Positions 10,789-21,252 of a stretch of DNA of 64,000 bases are shown piece after piece. The stretch lies in the NCBI RefSeq assembly GCF_001422365.1, contig NZ_LMMT01000037.1:208776-272775 (forward strand), written 5' to 3'. Both the position numbers and the translations under genes were made by a program. The notes beneath the pieces are model-generated. The model saw only the letters and a program-made list of their open reading frames with translations. It was not told the origin of the DNA and ran no database searches. Within the stretch, counting starts at the first letter, position 1; every line of letters begins with the position of its first letter. Source of the stretch: Pseudorhodoferax sp. Leaf265. GTDB taxonomy: Bacteria; Pseudomonadota; Gammaproteobacteria; Burkholderiales; Burkholderiaceae_C.

Positions 10789-11253
10789 ATGAAATCCTGG
10801 ATCAAGCGCAGTCTGGCGGGCCTGTTCGGTGCCGCCGTGGTGGTCGGCAGCCTGTCGGCCTGCGGCCACCGGCCGCACGATGGCGGCTGGAACGCCAGCG
10901 CCGAGCAGATGGCCGAGCGCCGCGCCAAGATGGTGGCGCGCGTGGCCGACAAGCTCGACCTGGATGCCGCGCAGAAGGCCAAGCTCGAGGTGCTGGCCGG
11001 CAAGCTGTCCGAGCAGCGCAGCGCGCTGATGGCCGGCGCCCATCCGCGCGAGCAAGCCCAGGCCCTGGTGGCGGGCGAGAAGTTCGACCGTGCCGGCGCG
11101 CAGGCGCTGGTGGACCAGAAGACCGATGCACTGAAGGCCAAGGCGCCCGAGGTCGTGACTGCGCTGGGCGACTTCTACGACAGCCTCACGCCGGCCCAGC
11201 AGCAGAAGGTGCGCGACTTCATGCAGCGCCGCGGCGGCTGGCATCGCGGATGA
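10789..11253 (+). CDS. Spy/CpxP-like periplasmic lipoprotein (LTXXQ motif)
   Basis: The 154-residue protein starts MKSWIKRSLAGLFG and has a lipobox LSAC near residue 27, so it should be a lipoprotein exported by Sec. The mature part is charged and helical, with a repeated Lys/Ala-rich pattern and a late LTPAQQQKVRDF, the LTXXQ motif of the Spy/CpxP family. Family members are small envelope chaperones and sensors of misfolded protein or metal. The ATG at 10789 was preferred over the one at 10783 because AAGAGG lies 7 bases before it. Directly downstream are an OmpR-type regulator and a sensor kinase, the same arrangement as cpxP with cpxRA, so the protein probably modulates that kinase. Confidence 0.8.
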   Translation: MKSWIKRSLAGLFGAAVVVGSLSACGHRPHDGGWNASAEQMAERRAKMVARVADKLDLDAAQKAKLEVLAGKLSEQRSALMAGAHPREQAQALVAGEKFDRAGAQALVDQKTDALKAKAPEVVTALGDFYDSLTPAQQQKVRDFMQRRGGWHRG

Positions 11254-11261
11254 CAATGCGG

Positions 11262-11343
11262 TTCATGCGGCCCCCACGCTCATCGCTTCGCGTATCGCAG
11301 CCCCCCGAGGGGGCGCATCAAGGCCTTCGGGCGGCCGGGCGGC
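11262..11343. repeat. Comamonadaceae-type intergenic repeat element
   Basis: The 95-bp gap between the lipoprotein and regulator genes is filled by a GC-rich element: CCCCCACGCTCATCGCTTCG, then a CCCCCCGAGGGGG hairpin, then TTCGGGCGGCCGGGCGGCG. I recognise this layout from intergenic repeats common in Acidovorax, Variovorax and relatives. Only one copy lies in this window, so repetition cannot be shown here. Its end runs into the start codon region of the regulator (ATG at 11348) and leaves no normal ribosome-binding site. Confidence 0.55.
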
Positions 11344-11347
11344 GTTG

Positions 11348-12040
11348 ATGCCCCGCATCCTGCTGATCGACGACGACGCCGACCTGGGCGCTCCACTGGC
11401 CGCGTACTTCGCGCGCTTCGAGCTGGAGCTGCTCCAGGCCCTGCACCCGGACGAGGGGCTGGCGCGTTTGCGCGCGGGTGGCTTCGACGCCGCCATCCTG
11501 GACGTGATGCTGCCCGGCATGGACGGCTTCGCGCTGTGCCGCGCGATCCGCAAGGACAGCGACCTGCCCGTGCTCATGCTGACCGCGCGCGGCGAGGTCA
11601 TGGACCGCGTGGTCGGCCTGGAACTCGGCGCCGACGACTACATCCCCAAACCCTTCGAGCCGCGCGAACTGGTGGCGCGCGTGCAGACCGTGCTGCGCCG
11701 GCGTGTGGCGCCGGCAGCGCCTGCCGACGATGCGCGCCTGCGCTTCGAGGGCCTGGAGATCGACCCCGTCACGCGCAGCGTCTGGCGCGGCGGCCAGGCG
11801 CTGGAGCTGACCGGCACCGAGTTCGAGCTGCTGCAGCTGCTGGCGCGCGAGCCCGGCCGCGTCTGGAGCCGCGACGACATCCTGAACCAGCTGCGCGGCC
11901 ACGAGGCCGAGCTCTACACGCGCGCGGTGGACATCGTCATCAGCCGGCTGCGCAAGAAGCTCGAACCGCTGGACGCGATCAAGACGCTGCGCAACGCCGG
12001 CTATGCGCTGGCGCTGGCGCCGCGGCCGGGCCGTGGCTGA
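11348..12040 (+). CDS. OmpR-family response regulator (CpxR/RstA-like)
   Basis: The 230-residue protein has a receiver domain (residues 1-115) with the acidic pocket Asp8-Asp9-Asp10, phosphoacceptor Asp52 (ILDVMLPGMDG), Thr in LMLTARG and Lys in YIPKPFEPREL. A short linker leads to a winged-helix DNA-binding domain (about 130-225; LTGTEFELLQLLAREPG and RAVDIVISRLRKKL). It should activate transcription when phosphorylated by the kinase encoded next. The ATG at 11348 begins the conserved RILLIDDD; the TTG codon just before it is less likely. With the Spy-like lipoprotein upstream, the trio looks like an envelope-stress system of Cpx type. Confidence 0.9.
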   Translation: MPRILLIDDDADLGAPLAAYFARFELELLQALHPDEGLARLRAGGFDAAILDVMLPGMDGFALCRAIRKDSDLPVLMLTARGEVMDRVVGLELGADDYIPKPFEPRELVARVQTVLRRRVAPAAPADDARLRFEGLEIDPVTRSVWRGGQALELTGTEFELLQLLAREPGRVWSRDDILNQLRGHEAELYTRAVDIVISRLRKKLEPLDAIKTLRNAGYALALAPRPGRG

Positions 12041-13355
12041 AGCGCGCGTGCGGGGCTGGCACCGGCGCGCGCACCGTGCCATGCGGCATTCGCTGCGGCT
12101 GCGGCTTGTCACGCTGTTCCTGCTGCTGGCGCTGGCCATGTCGGCCAGCTTCCTGTTCGGCATGCAGCGGGCGATCTCCATGGGCTGGCGCGACGCCGTG
12201 CGTCCGCTGGCGGCCGACTACGTGGACCGGCTGGTCGCCGAGATCGGCAGCCCGCCCAGCGTGGCACGCGCGCAGGCGCTGACGGCACGCTTGCCGGTCA
12301 GCGTGAGCATCTCCGGCCCATCCATCAACTGGAAGAGCGAGCCCGATGGCGGCCGTGAGCGCTACCGCGACCGCGACGGGCGTGAACATGAATTCCTGCG
12401 CCGCACCACAGCCGATGGCCACGTGGTGGAACTGGGCCTGTCGGTCGCGACCTGGCAGGAAAAGCCGCGCCGCGTCGGCTGGATGACGTTGTCGGTGCTG
12501 CTGGTGCTGACGATGCTGGCCTGGATCTACGTGCACCGCCTGCTGCGGCCGCTGCGCGACATCGGCGCAGGCGCGCTGCGCTTCGGCGCCGGAGACTTCG
12601 CCGAGCCGATCCCGGTACGCCGGCATGACGAGCTCGGCCAGCTGGCTGAAGGCGTCAACACCATGGCGCAGGACATCCACGGCATGCTGGAGGCCAAGCG
12701 CGGCCTGCTGCTGGCCATCAGCCACGAGCTGCGCAGCCCGCTCACGCGCGCGCGCCTGCACACCGAACTGCTGCCTGAAACGGCCGAACTCGCGCCCACG
12801 CGCGAGGCGCTGCTGCGCGACCTGGCCGTGATGCGCGACCTCGTCACCGACCTGCTGGAGAGCGAGCGCCTGGCCGTGCGCCACGCCGCGCTGCAGTTGG
12901 AGCCGACCGACCTCGCCGCGCTGGCGCGCGAGGTGCTCGATGGCATGGGCGGAGAGGGCGGCCAGATGCCGCGCCTGCAGGTGGCAGGTGGCTTGCCGCA
13001 GCTGCCGCTGGACCGTGCCCGCATGCGCCTGCTGCTGCGCAACCTGCTCGGCAACGCGCAGCGCCACAGCGGCGGTGCGCCGCAGCCGCCCGAACTGCAT
13101 CTGCAGCCCGAGAACGGCGGCATCCGCCTGCGCGTGCGCGACCACGGCCCGGGCGTGGACGCTTCCGTGCTGCCGCACCTGGCCGAACCCTTCTACCGGC
13201 CCGCTGCCGCGCGCGAGCGCAGCAGCGGTGGCGTGGGGCTGGGGCTGTACCTGTGCCGCCTGGTGGCACAGGCCCATGGCGCGACCTGGCAGGTGGCCAA
13301 TGCCCACCCGGGACTGGTGGTGCAGGTGGACCTGCCGGCACCCGGCCAGACTTGA
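12033..13355 (+). CDS. Sensor histidine kinase of the Cpx/EnvZ type
   Basis: This membrane kinase has two transmembrane segments (about residues 23-45 and 150-170) around a 100-residue periplasmic loop. A HAMP domain (LLRPLRDIGAGALRFGAGDF) follows. Next come the HisKA domain with the phosphoaccepting His in AISHELRSPLTRARLHTELL and an HATPase domain (N box LLRNLLGNAQRHS, G1 box VRDHGPGVD, G2 box GGVGLGLYLC). The GTG at 12033 overlaps the regulator's stop and would give translational coupling and 440 residues. The ATG at 12081 is an alternative that would drop 16 residues. It presumably phosphorylates the regulator at 11348. The Spy-like lipoprotein may be its periplasmic inhibitor. Confidence 0.88.
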   Translation: MAEARVRGWHRRAHRAMRHSLRLRLVTLFLLLALAMSASFLFGMQRAISMGWRDAVRPLAADYVDRLVAEIGSPPSVARAQALTARLPVSVSISGPSINWKSEPDGGRERYRDRDGREHEFLRRTTADGHVVELGLSVATWQEKPRRVGWMTLSVLLVLTMLAWIYVHRLLRPLRDIGAGALRFGAGDFAEPIPVRRHDELGQLAEGVNTMAQDIHGMLEAKRGLLLAISHELRSPLTRARLHTELLPETAELAPTREALLRDLAVMRDLVTDLLESERLAVRHAALQLEPTDLAALAREVLDGMGGEGGQMPRLQVAGGLPQLPLDRARMRLLLRNLLGNAQRHSGGAPQPPELHLQPENGGIRLRVRDHGPGVDASVLPHLAEPFYRPAAARERSSGGVGLGLYLCRLVAQAHGATWQVANAHPGLVVQVDLPAPGQT

Positions 13356-13381
13356 AAAAGCCCGCTGGCGCGGGCTTTTTT
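13356..13381. terminator. Bidirectional intrinsic terminator between the kinase gene and rpoD
   Basis: A perfect AAAAAGCCCG/CGGGCTTTTT inverted repeat with a short central loop. It starts at the kinase stop codon and ends one base before the rpoD stop, and it has a T-run on both strands, so it can end both convergent transcripts. Confidence 0.92.
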
Positions 13382-13382
13382 C

Positions 13383-15731
<2,349 letters not shown>

Positions 15732-15958
15732 GGATACACCTCGACACACGAAAAACGCAAAGGGCAAGCGCCGCGGGAAACCCGGCGCGGGGGCGATGGG
15801 ACCGGCCTTTCCGTCAGGACAGAACGGCCCATGGGCAAGATGTGGGGGCGATCATTTGGAATGCAGCCCTTGCGATGAGATTGGCCGGTCGTGCGCGTGT
15901 TGGCATCGGTTGGCCGGGCTCGGAGGTACTGCTGTCGCTCTTGCCGCGAGAACCCTAG

Positions 15959-15987
15959 ATTATAGCCGACGCGGCGGATTTCAAGCC
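15959..15987 (-). promoter_or_regulatory. Probable sigma-70 promoter of rpoD
   Basis: On the minus strand the -10 box TATAAT occupies 15964-15959. A TTGA-containing -35 candidate lies about 16 bases upstream, overlapping the dnaG stop. This is the only consensus-like box in the 249-bp gap between dnaG and rpoD. It leaves a leader of about 220 nt, rich in GC, in which I see no recognisable riboswitch. Confidence 0.6.
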
Positions 15988-17825
15988 GCCAGAGATTTCT
16001 TGAGCGCCAGTTGCTGCAGGATGAGCTCGCGTTCGCGGCCGATGCGCTCCGGGTCGGAGGCTGGCAGCGTCTGCAGGTACTTGAGTTCTTCGGCGATCAC
16101 GTCGCGGTGCAGCCGGGTCAATGTGGCCCGCACATCGGCCAGCGGCACGTCCTCGATGTCGAAGACCTTGCCCAGGGGCTGCATGTTGTCCTGCGCGACC
16201 AGCTTGCGCGCTTCGGGCTCGAAGGACTGGCCCTGCACGCCGACGTCCAGTGCCGCCCAGGGCTGGGCGCCGTGCTCGTGCACCTGCTGGTCGACCCAGC
16301 GGAACAGCTCGCCATAGGGGCCTTCGAGCGCGCAGAGCAGGTCGTGGTCTGCATGCGTGAGGCTGTCCCAGAGCAGCGTGTTGCGCAGCAGCAGCATGGC
16401 GACATGGCTGGCATGGGCCTGCAGCGCGGGGCGGCTGGCGCTGCGGCCGCGGCTGGGGCGGGGCCGCGATGCTTCGTCCCTGCTGGCCGGGCGGCGGCGC
16501 GGCTTGGGCGCATCGGGCGCGGCCCGGGGTTCCCAGAGTTCGGAGAGTTCGCGCGCGTCCAGTTGCACGAGGTCGGCCAGGTCGCCGAGCAGCTGGCGCT
16601 TGAGCGCACCGTCGGGCAACTGCGCCCAGAGCGGCTTGGCGTTGCTGGCCAGGTGGGCGCGGCCCTCGGCGCTGCCCAGGTCGCAGCCTTCGCGCGCCAC
16701 GTCCACGAGGAAGCGCGACAGCGGCACGGCCTCGCCCACACTGAGCGAGAAGGCCTCGGTGCCGTGCGCGCGGATGTAGCTGTCCGGGTCGTGCTCGGCC
16801 GGCAGGAACAGGAATTTCACGCTGCGCACGTCGCTGGCATAGGGCAGGGCGCCTTCGAGCGCCTTGCGCGCGGCGCGCCGGCCGGCGGCGTCACCGTCGA
16901 AGCTGAACACCACGGCGTCAGTGAAGCGGAACAGCTTTTGCACATGGTCGGGCGTGCAGGCCGTACCCAGCGTGGCCACGGCGTTCGGAAAGCCGTGCTG
17001 GGCCAGCGCCACCACGTCCATGTAGCCCTCGGTCACGAGCACGTAGCCCATGTCGCGCAGGGCCTCGCGCGCCTCGTACAGGCCATAGAGCTCGCGGCCC
17101 TTGCTGAACACCGGGGTTTCGGGCGAGTTCAGGTACTTGGGCTTCTCGTCGCCGAGCACGCGGCCGCCGAAGGCGATGCATTCGCCCTTGACGTTGCGGA
17201 TCGGGAACATGAGCCGGTCGCGGAAGCGGTCGTAGCGCTTGCCGTCCTCGCTGTCCTCGTGGTGGATCACGAGGCCGCTGTCCACCAGCAGCGCGTCGTC
17301 GTAGTGCGGGAACACGCTGGCCAGATTGCGCCAGCCCTCGGGCGCATAGCCCAGGCCGAAGCGCTTGGCGATCTGGCCCGACAGGCCACGCCCCTTGCAG
17401 TAGTCGATCGCGCGTGGCGACTGGCGCAGCGCCTTGCGCCAGGCCTCGCCGGCCTTCTCCAGCACGTCGGTCAGCGTGGCCTGGCGCTCGCGCTGCTCGG
17501 CGGCGCGCTGGCGTTCCTGCGGCGTGCTGTCGTCGTCGGGCACGGCCATGCCGACCTGCTGGGCCAGGTCCTGCACGGCCTCGCGGAAGCCTGCGCCGGT
17601 GTGCTCCATCAAGAAGCCGATGGCGTTGCCGTTCTTGCCGCAGCCGAAGCAGTGGAAGAACTGCTTGCTGGGGCTGACCGTGAACGAGGGCGACTTCTCG
17701 CCGTGGAAGGGGCACAGGCCCAGGAAGTTGGCACCGCCCTTCTTGAGCTGCACGTACCGGCCCACCACCTCGACCACGTCGACGCGGGCGAGGAGTTCCT
17801 GGACGAACGACTGCGGAATGGCCAC
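15981..17825 (-). CDS. dnaG: DNA primase
   Basis: The 614-residue primase synthesises RNA primers at the replication fork. The CHC2 zinc-binding domain is at the N-terminus (Cys38, His41, Cys59, Cys62 in LCPFHGEKSPSF and FFHCFGCGKNG). The TOPRIM catalytic core follows (VLVTEGYMDVVALAQHGF, with Glu, and FSFDGDAAGRRAARKALEG, with the Asp pair). The C-terminal helicase-binding region starts after a Pro/Arg-rich linker (about residues 440-480). The length is normal. It lies upstream of rpoD on the same strand and 43 bp from the short-chain dehydrogenase gene. Confidence 0.97.
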   Translation of the reverse strand: MAIPQSFVQELLARVDVVEVVGRYVQLKKGGANFLGLCPFHGEKSPSFTVSPSKQFFHCFGCGKNGNAIGFLMEHTGAGFREAVQDLAQQVGMAVPDDDSTPQERQRAAEQRERQATLTDVLEKAGEAWRKALRQSPRAIDYCKGRGLSGQIAKRFGLGYAPEGWRNLASVFPHYDDALLVDSGLVIHHEDSEDGKRYDRFRDRLMFPIRNVKGECIAFGGRVLGDEKPKYLNSPETPVFSKGRELYGLYEAREALRDMGYVLVTEGYMDVVALAQHGFPNAVATLGTACTPDHVQKLFRFTDAVVFSFDGDAAGRRAARKALEGALPYASDVRSVKFLFLPAEHDPDSYIRAHGTEAFSLSVGEAVPLSRFLVDVAREGCDLGSAEGRAHLASNAKPLWAQLPDGALKRQLLGDLADLVQLDARELSELWEPRAAPDAPKPRRRPASRDEASRPRPSRGRSASRPALQAHASHVAMLLLRNTLLWDSLTHADHDLLCALEGPYGELFRWVDQQVHEHGAQPWAALDVGVQGQSFEPEARKLVAQDNMQPLGKVFDIEDVPLADVRATLTRLHRDVIAEELKYLQTLPASDPERIGRERELILQQLALKKSLAA

Positions 17826-17868
17826 GGGGCGAGCTTACACAGGCGGCGGCCTGTCCATCGGCGAAAGG

Positions 17869-18627
17869 TCAGCGCGGCGCCAGGCGGATGGCGCCGTCCA
17901 GGCGGATCACCTCGCCGTTGAGCATGTCGTTCTCGAAGATGTGGATGGCCAGGCGCGCGTAGTCGGCGGGCGTGCCCAGACGGGAGGGGAAGGGCACGCT
18001 GGCGGCCAGCGCGTCCTGCACCTCCTGCGGCATGCCGAACAGCATGGGCGTGCCGAAGATGCCGGGGGCGATGGTCATGTTCCGGATGCCGGTCTTGGCC
18101 AGGTCGCGCGCGATCGGCAGCGTCATGCCGACCACACCGCCCTTGGACGCGCTGTAGGCGGCCTGGCCGATCTGGCCGTCGTAGGCCGCCACCGAGGCGG
18201 TGGAGATCAGCACGCCGCGCTCGCCCGTGGCCTCTGGCGCGTTCTTGCCCATGGCCTCGGCCGCGAGCCGGATCATGTTGAAGCTGCCCAGCAGGTTGAC
18301 CATCAGCGTCTTCTGGAAGGTCGCCAGGCCATGGGCGCCGTTCTTGCCCACGGTCTTCTCGGCCGGCGCGATGCCGGCGCAGTTCACCAGCCCCATGAGC
18401 TTGCCCAGCTCCACGGCCTTGGCCACGGCGGCCTGGCCATCGACCTCCTGGCTCACGTCGCAGCGCACGAAGGCGCCGCCGATCTCGCGGGCCAGGGCCT
18501 CGCCCTTGTCGGCCTGCAGATCGGCCACGACCACGCGGCCGCCCTTGGCGGCCAGCGCCCTCGCTGTTCCTTCGCCCAGACCCGACGCGCCGCCCGTGAC
18601 GATGAAGACCTTGCCTGCGATGTCCAT
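17869..18627 (-). CDS. Short-chain dehydrogenase, 3-hydroxyacyl-CoA dehydrogenase type II-like
   Basis: The 252-residue classical SDR has the NAD-binding motif [12 protein letters not shown], the [11 protein letters not shown] segment, the catalytic Ser in [10 protein letters not shown] and the YSASKGG Tyr/Lys pair. The [15 protein letters not shown] pattern and the late [13 protein letters not shown] segment are typical of the HSD17B10/type II 3-hydroxyacyl-CoA dehydrogenases, which oxidise short branched hydroxyacyl-CoA esters with NAD+. The LiuR-like operator directly upstream supports a role in branched-chain amino acid or fatty acid breakdown. The start at 18627 follows a GGAG site. It reads toward dnaG. 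Confidence 0.85.
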   Translation of the reverse strand: MDIAGKVFIVTGGASGLGEGTARALAAKGGRVVVADLQADKGEALAREIGGAFVRCDVSQEVDGQAAVAKAVELGKLMGLVNCAGIAPAEKTVGKNGAHGLATFQKTLMVNLLGSFNMIRLAAEAMGKNAPEATGERGVLISTASVAAYDGQIGQAAYSASKGGVVGMTLPIARDLAKTGIRNMTIAPGIFGTPMLFGMPQEVQDALAASVPFPSRLGTPADYARLAIHIFENDMLNGEVIRLDGAIRLAPR

Positions 18628-18645
18628 GTGTGCTCCTTTGGTGGT

Positions 18646-18667
18646 TTGACGTTGACGTAAACGTCAA
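18646..18667 (-). promoter_or_regulatory. LiuR-like operator
   Basis: The perfect 16-bp palindrome TTGACGTAAACGTCAA (18652-18667) is extended by another TTGACG half-site at 18646. This resembles the operators of the MerR-type regulator LiuR, which in proteobacteria controls leucine/isovalerate and fatty-acid catabolism. It ends 19 bases upstream of the dehydrogenase start, where it would overlap the promoter. The regulator gene itself is not in the window. Confidence 0.68.
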
Positions 18668-18688
18668 TTATGGCGCCCGCCCAACGAC

Positions 18689-18712
18689 AAGGGCCGCCCG
18701 GAGGCGGCCCTT
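18689..18712 (-). terminator. Probable terminator of the iron-binding protein gene
   Basis: A 10-bp perfect stem, AAGGGCCGCC/GGCGGCCCTT, lies 18 bp downstream of the iron-binding protein stop. The following T-tract on the minus strand is weak (TTGTCGTT), so termination efficiency is uncertain. Confidence 0.6.
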
Positions 18713-18729
18713 GCGCGGTGCGCAGGCGG

Positions 18730-19770
18730 CTACTTGAAGCCCACCCGGTCCAGCATCTGCTGCACCTTCAACTGGTGTGCGCCGACCTGGCCGATCGGGA
18801 TCGTCTCGGCCTTGAAGCCGTTGGGCACCATGGCCGCCAGCGCCGGGTTGTCGACCTTCACACCCTTGGCGGTCGGCCATTCGTTGTTTCCGTTGGCAAA
18901 GTAGTTCTGGGCCTCGGGGCTGGCCAGGTATTCCAGCAGCTTGATGGCGTTGTCGCGGTTCTTGGCGTACTTCGCCACCGCGCCGCCGGCGATGTTCAGG
19001 TGCGTGCCCCAACTGCTCTGGTTGGGAAATACCACGCCCACGCGCTCGGCCACGGTGCGGTCGGCCGGGTTGGTCGAGCGCATCAGGCGCGCCAGGTAGT
19101 AGCTGTTGGTGACGCCCACGCCGCACTCGCCGGACGCCACGCCCTTGATCTGGTCGGTGTCGCCGCCCTTGGGGTCGCGCGCCAGGTTGGCCACGATGCC
19201 CTTGAGCCATTCCTCGGCCCGCGTCTCGCCCATGTGTTCCGTGACCGCGCCGAACAGGCTCAGGTTGTAGGGATGCGAGCCCGAGCGGATGCAGATCTTG
19301 CCCTTGAGCGCAGGCGAGGCCAGCTTCTCGTAGGTGTCGACATCGCTGGCCTTCAGCGTGGCCTTGTCGTAGACGATCACGCGGGCACGCGTGGAAAAGC
19401 CCCACCAGGAGATGCCGCCATCGGCCGCCGGCTGCGAACGCAGGTTGGACGGGATCGCGTCTTCCAGCAGCTTGGAGCGGATCGGCTGGAACAGGCCGTC
19501 GACCTCGCCGCGGTACAGCCGGGCCGCGTCCACCAGCAGGATCACGTCGGCTGGCGAGGCCGTGCCCTCGGCCTTCAGGCGGGCGATGATGTCCGCGTCG
19601 CCCGCGTCCACGCGGTTGATCTTGATGCCGGTGGCCTTCGTGAAATTGCTGTACAGCGCTTCGTCGGTGGCGTAGTGGCGGGCCGAGTACAGGTTCACGA
19701 CCTGGTCCTGCGCGAGCGCGGTGCCGGCTGCCAGCAGCAGCGCAGCCAGGGAAATGGCTCTCTTCAACAT
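18730..19770 (-). CDS. Periplasmic Fe(3+)-binding protein of an ABC transporter (FutA/FbpA family)
   Basis: The 346-residue protein begins with a clear signal peptide (MLKRAISLAALLLAAGTALA) followed by the family's opening VVNLYSARHYATDEALY, where His and Tyr help bind ferric iron. The second Tyr pair is in NSYYLARLM. The ligand-binding segments GDADIIARLKAEG and VFPNQSSWGTHLNIAGGAV are also typical. It should deliver ferric iron to an ABC permease, but no permease or ATPase gene is adjacent. The start at 19770 was chosen because an upstream extension of 64 residues is unconserved and AGGAAG precedes this ATG. A Fur-box-like sequence 40-59 bp upstream predicts iron repression. Confidence 0.9.
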   Translation of the reverse strand: MLKRAISLAALLLAAGTALAQDQVVNLYSARHYATDEALYSNFTKATGIKINRVDAGDADIIARLKAEGTASPADVILLVDAARLYRGEVDGLFQPIRSKLLEDAIPSNLRSQPAADGGISWWGFSTRARVIVYDKATLKASDVDTYEKLASPALKGKICIRSGSHPYNLSLFGAVTEHMGETRAEEWLKGIVANLARDPKGGDTDQIKGVASGECGVGVTNSYYLARLMRSTNPADRTVAERVGVVFPNQSSWGTHLNIAGGAVAKYAKNRDNAIKLLEYLASPEAQNYFANGNNEWPTAKGVKVDNPALAAMVPNGFKAETIPIGQVGAHQLKVQQMLDRVGFK

Positions 19771-19810
19771 GAAGCTTCCTGGAACGATGGGAGGCGGCGA
19801 TGGTAAGGCC

Positions 19811-19829
19811 AACGCGAATCGTTCTCGAA
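19811..19829 (-). promoter_or_regulatory. Fur-box-like operator of the iron-binding protein gene
   Basis: The sequence AACGCGAATCGTTCTCGAA resembles betaproteobacterial Fur boxes of the form GCGAATxATTCTC. It lies 40-59 bp upstream of the start codon of a ferric-iron receptor, the expected place for an iron-dependent repressor site. Confidence 0.6.
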
Positions 19830-19841
19830 AATCCCCGGCAC

Positions 19842-19870
19842 AAAAAAAGGCCCCGCACAGCGGGGCCCTT
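19842..19870 (-). terminator. Intrinsic terminator of the phasin gene
   Basis: A GGGCCCCGC/GCGGGGCC stem with a short loop is followed on the minus strand by seven T residues, 89 bp past the phasin stop. A second stem-loop (GGGAG-CCGG with CCGG-CTCCC, about 19922-19948) lies between the stop and this terminator and may stabilise the transcript end. Confidence 0.88.
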
Positions 19871-19958
19871 GAAGGGGTTCCTGAATCCCGATGAATTCGA
19901 AGAAACCCGAGGAGACAACTCGCGGGAGCCGGCTGCGCCGGTCTCCCAGAACAACGAA

Positions 19959-20510
19959 TCAACGCTTCTTGGCAGCGGCGGTGGCCGTCTTGCCGGCGTT
20001 CACGGCCGAGGTGGCGACCGCGTTGAAGTTGGCTTCGGCCACGTCGCTGGCTTGCTTGACGGCCTTTTGTACGGATTCCAGGGCGTTGGTGCCGGCGGCC
20101 ACAGCGCTCTTGAACACGGCCACGGCGGTCTCGGAACCGGCGGGGGCGTTCTTGGCGGCGCTGTCCACGGCCGACAGGAACTTCTTCTGCACGTCGCTGG
20201 CCTGGGCTTCGAAGGCCTTGCCGAACTCGGCGCCCGTGCCTTGGGCGATTTCGTAGACATGGCGGCTGTAAGCGGCGGTCTTCTCGGCCAGCGGCTGCAG
20301 CAGGCTGGCTTGCAGGGCCAGCAGCTCTTGCGCGTCCTTGACCGACAGGGCAGCCTGGGCGGTGTCGGCGGCTTCGGCCAGGGCGGCCTTGGAAGCGGTG
20401 ACGTTCAGTTCAACCAGCTTCTCGACGCCTTCGAAGGCCTTCGAGGTCAGGCCGAACAGCAGGTCGAAGTTGGCTTTGTGGGTGGCAACGATTTGGTCAG
20501 CGGTCAGCAT
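19959..20510 (-). CDS. phaP: Phasin (polyhydroxyalkanoate granule-associated protein)
   Basis: The 183-residue protein is Ala-rich and amphipathic, without a signal peptide. It starts [21 protein letters not shown] with [11 protein letters not shown], the conserved opening of the TIGR01841 phasin family, and ends with the usual Ala/Lys-rich tail. Phasins coat PHA granules in the cytoplasm and set their size. It has its own promoter and terminator and is monocistronic. Its presence implies that the organism stores polyhydroxybutyrate, although no phaCAB genes are in the window. Confidence 0.93.
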   Translation of the reverse strand: MLTADQIVATHKANFDLLFGLTSKAFEGVEKLVELNVTASKAALAEAADTAQAALSVKDAQELLALQASLLQPLAEKTAAYSRHVYEIAQGTGAEFGKAFEAQASDVQKKFLSAVDSAAKNAPAGSETAVAVFKSAVAAGTNALESVQKAVKQASDVAEANFNAVATSAVNAGKTATAAAKKR

Positions 20511-20592
20511 ATGAATCTCCAGTTTGAAAATGTGCGGGATCTTTGCTGCTCTCCCGCCTCATCCGTTGATGTTGCAGTGCAGCATGGAACGA

Positions 20593-20645
20593 ATTATAGG
20601 GACGCACTGCGGCGGTGCAAGCCTTTTTTGCTGCATTGCAACAAT
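20593..20645 (-). promoter_or_regulatory. Phasin promoter with a possible PhaR site
   Basis: On the minus strand there is TTGCAC (20620-20615), a 16-bp spacer and a consensus TATAAT (20598-20593), a good sigma-70 promoter 83-110 bp upstream of the phasin start. Just upstream lies a TGC/GCA dyad, TTGCTGCATTGCAACA (20628-20643). The repressor PhaR of PHA producers binds TGC-rich sequences near phasin promoters, so this dyad is a candidate site, but I cannot confirm it. Confidence 0.55.
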
Positions 20646-20703
20646 CTAGAGGGCGGCTTCTAAACCGGCCCGTGCTTGACGACCCCGCTGGCAGAATGCC
20701 GCG

Positions 20704-21159
20704 ATGCCAGCCACCCCCGCCGCCGCACCGGCCCGCGCCCAGCCGCGTGGGCGCGAAGACTTCCGGGTGTTCCGCCCGATCACCACCCGCTGGGCCGACA
20801 ACGATGCCTACGGCCACGTCAACAACGTCGTCTACTACAGCTGGTTTGACACGGCCGTGAACGCGTACCTGATCGAGCAGGGCGCGCTGGACGTCGAGCG
20901 CAGTCCCACCATCGGCCTGGTGGTGGAGACGCAGTGCCAATACTTTGCCCCGCTGGCCTTTCCCCAGACCATTGAAGCCGGCCTGCGCGTGGCGCGACTG
21001 GGCGGGAGCAGCGTGCGCTACGAGGTGGGCCTGTTCGCGCAGGGCGCGCCGCAGACGGCCGCCCATGGCCATTTCGTGCATGTGTACGTGGACCGGGAAA
21101 GCCGCCGGCCCGTGCCGGTGCCCGAAGCGTTGCGCAGCGTGCTTGCACCGCTGCTGTGA
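20704..21159 (+). CDS. Acyl-CoA thioesterase, hotdog fold (YbgC/4HBT type)
   Basis: The 151-residue protein contains the family motif TRWADNDAYGHVNNVVYYSWFDT (about residues 28-50), whose Asp and His/Asn residues form the active site of 4-hydroxybenzoyl-CoA-thioesterase-like enzymes. The N-terminal 15 residues are Ala/Pro-rich and unconserved, so a later start is possible, although the ATG at 20704 is the only one near. It should hydrolyse acyl-CoA esters in the cytoplasm; the chain preference is unknown. It is divergent from the phasin gene across 193 bp and monocistronic. Confidence 0.88.
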   Translation: MPATPAAAPARAQPRGREDFRVFRPITTRWADNDAYGHVNNVVYYSWFDTAVNAYLIEQGALDVERSPTIGLVVETQCQYFAPLAFPQTIEAGLRVARLGGSSVRYEVGLFAQGAPQTAAHGHFVHVYVDRESRRPVPVPEALRSVLAPLL

Positions 21160-21162
21160 AAC

Positions 21163-21202
21163 GGGTTCGGGCCGGCCGGGTGCAACCCCGACCGGCCCGA
21201 AC
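21163..21202. terminator. Stem-loop between convergent genes
   Basis: An 11-bp perfect stem, GTTCGGGCCGG/CCGGCCCGAAC, lies just after the thioesterase stop and before the convergent gene ending at 21253. There is no T-run on either side, so it is a likely but not classical terminator. Confidence 0.55.
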
Positions 21203-21252
21203 GGGCCTGCCGCACGCCATCGCGTGCCAACCAGGCCACCAGCGGCGTGCAA

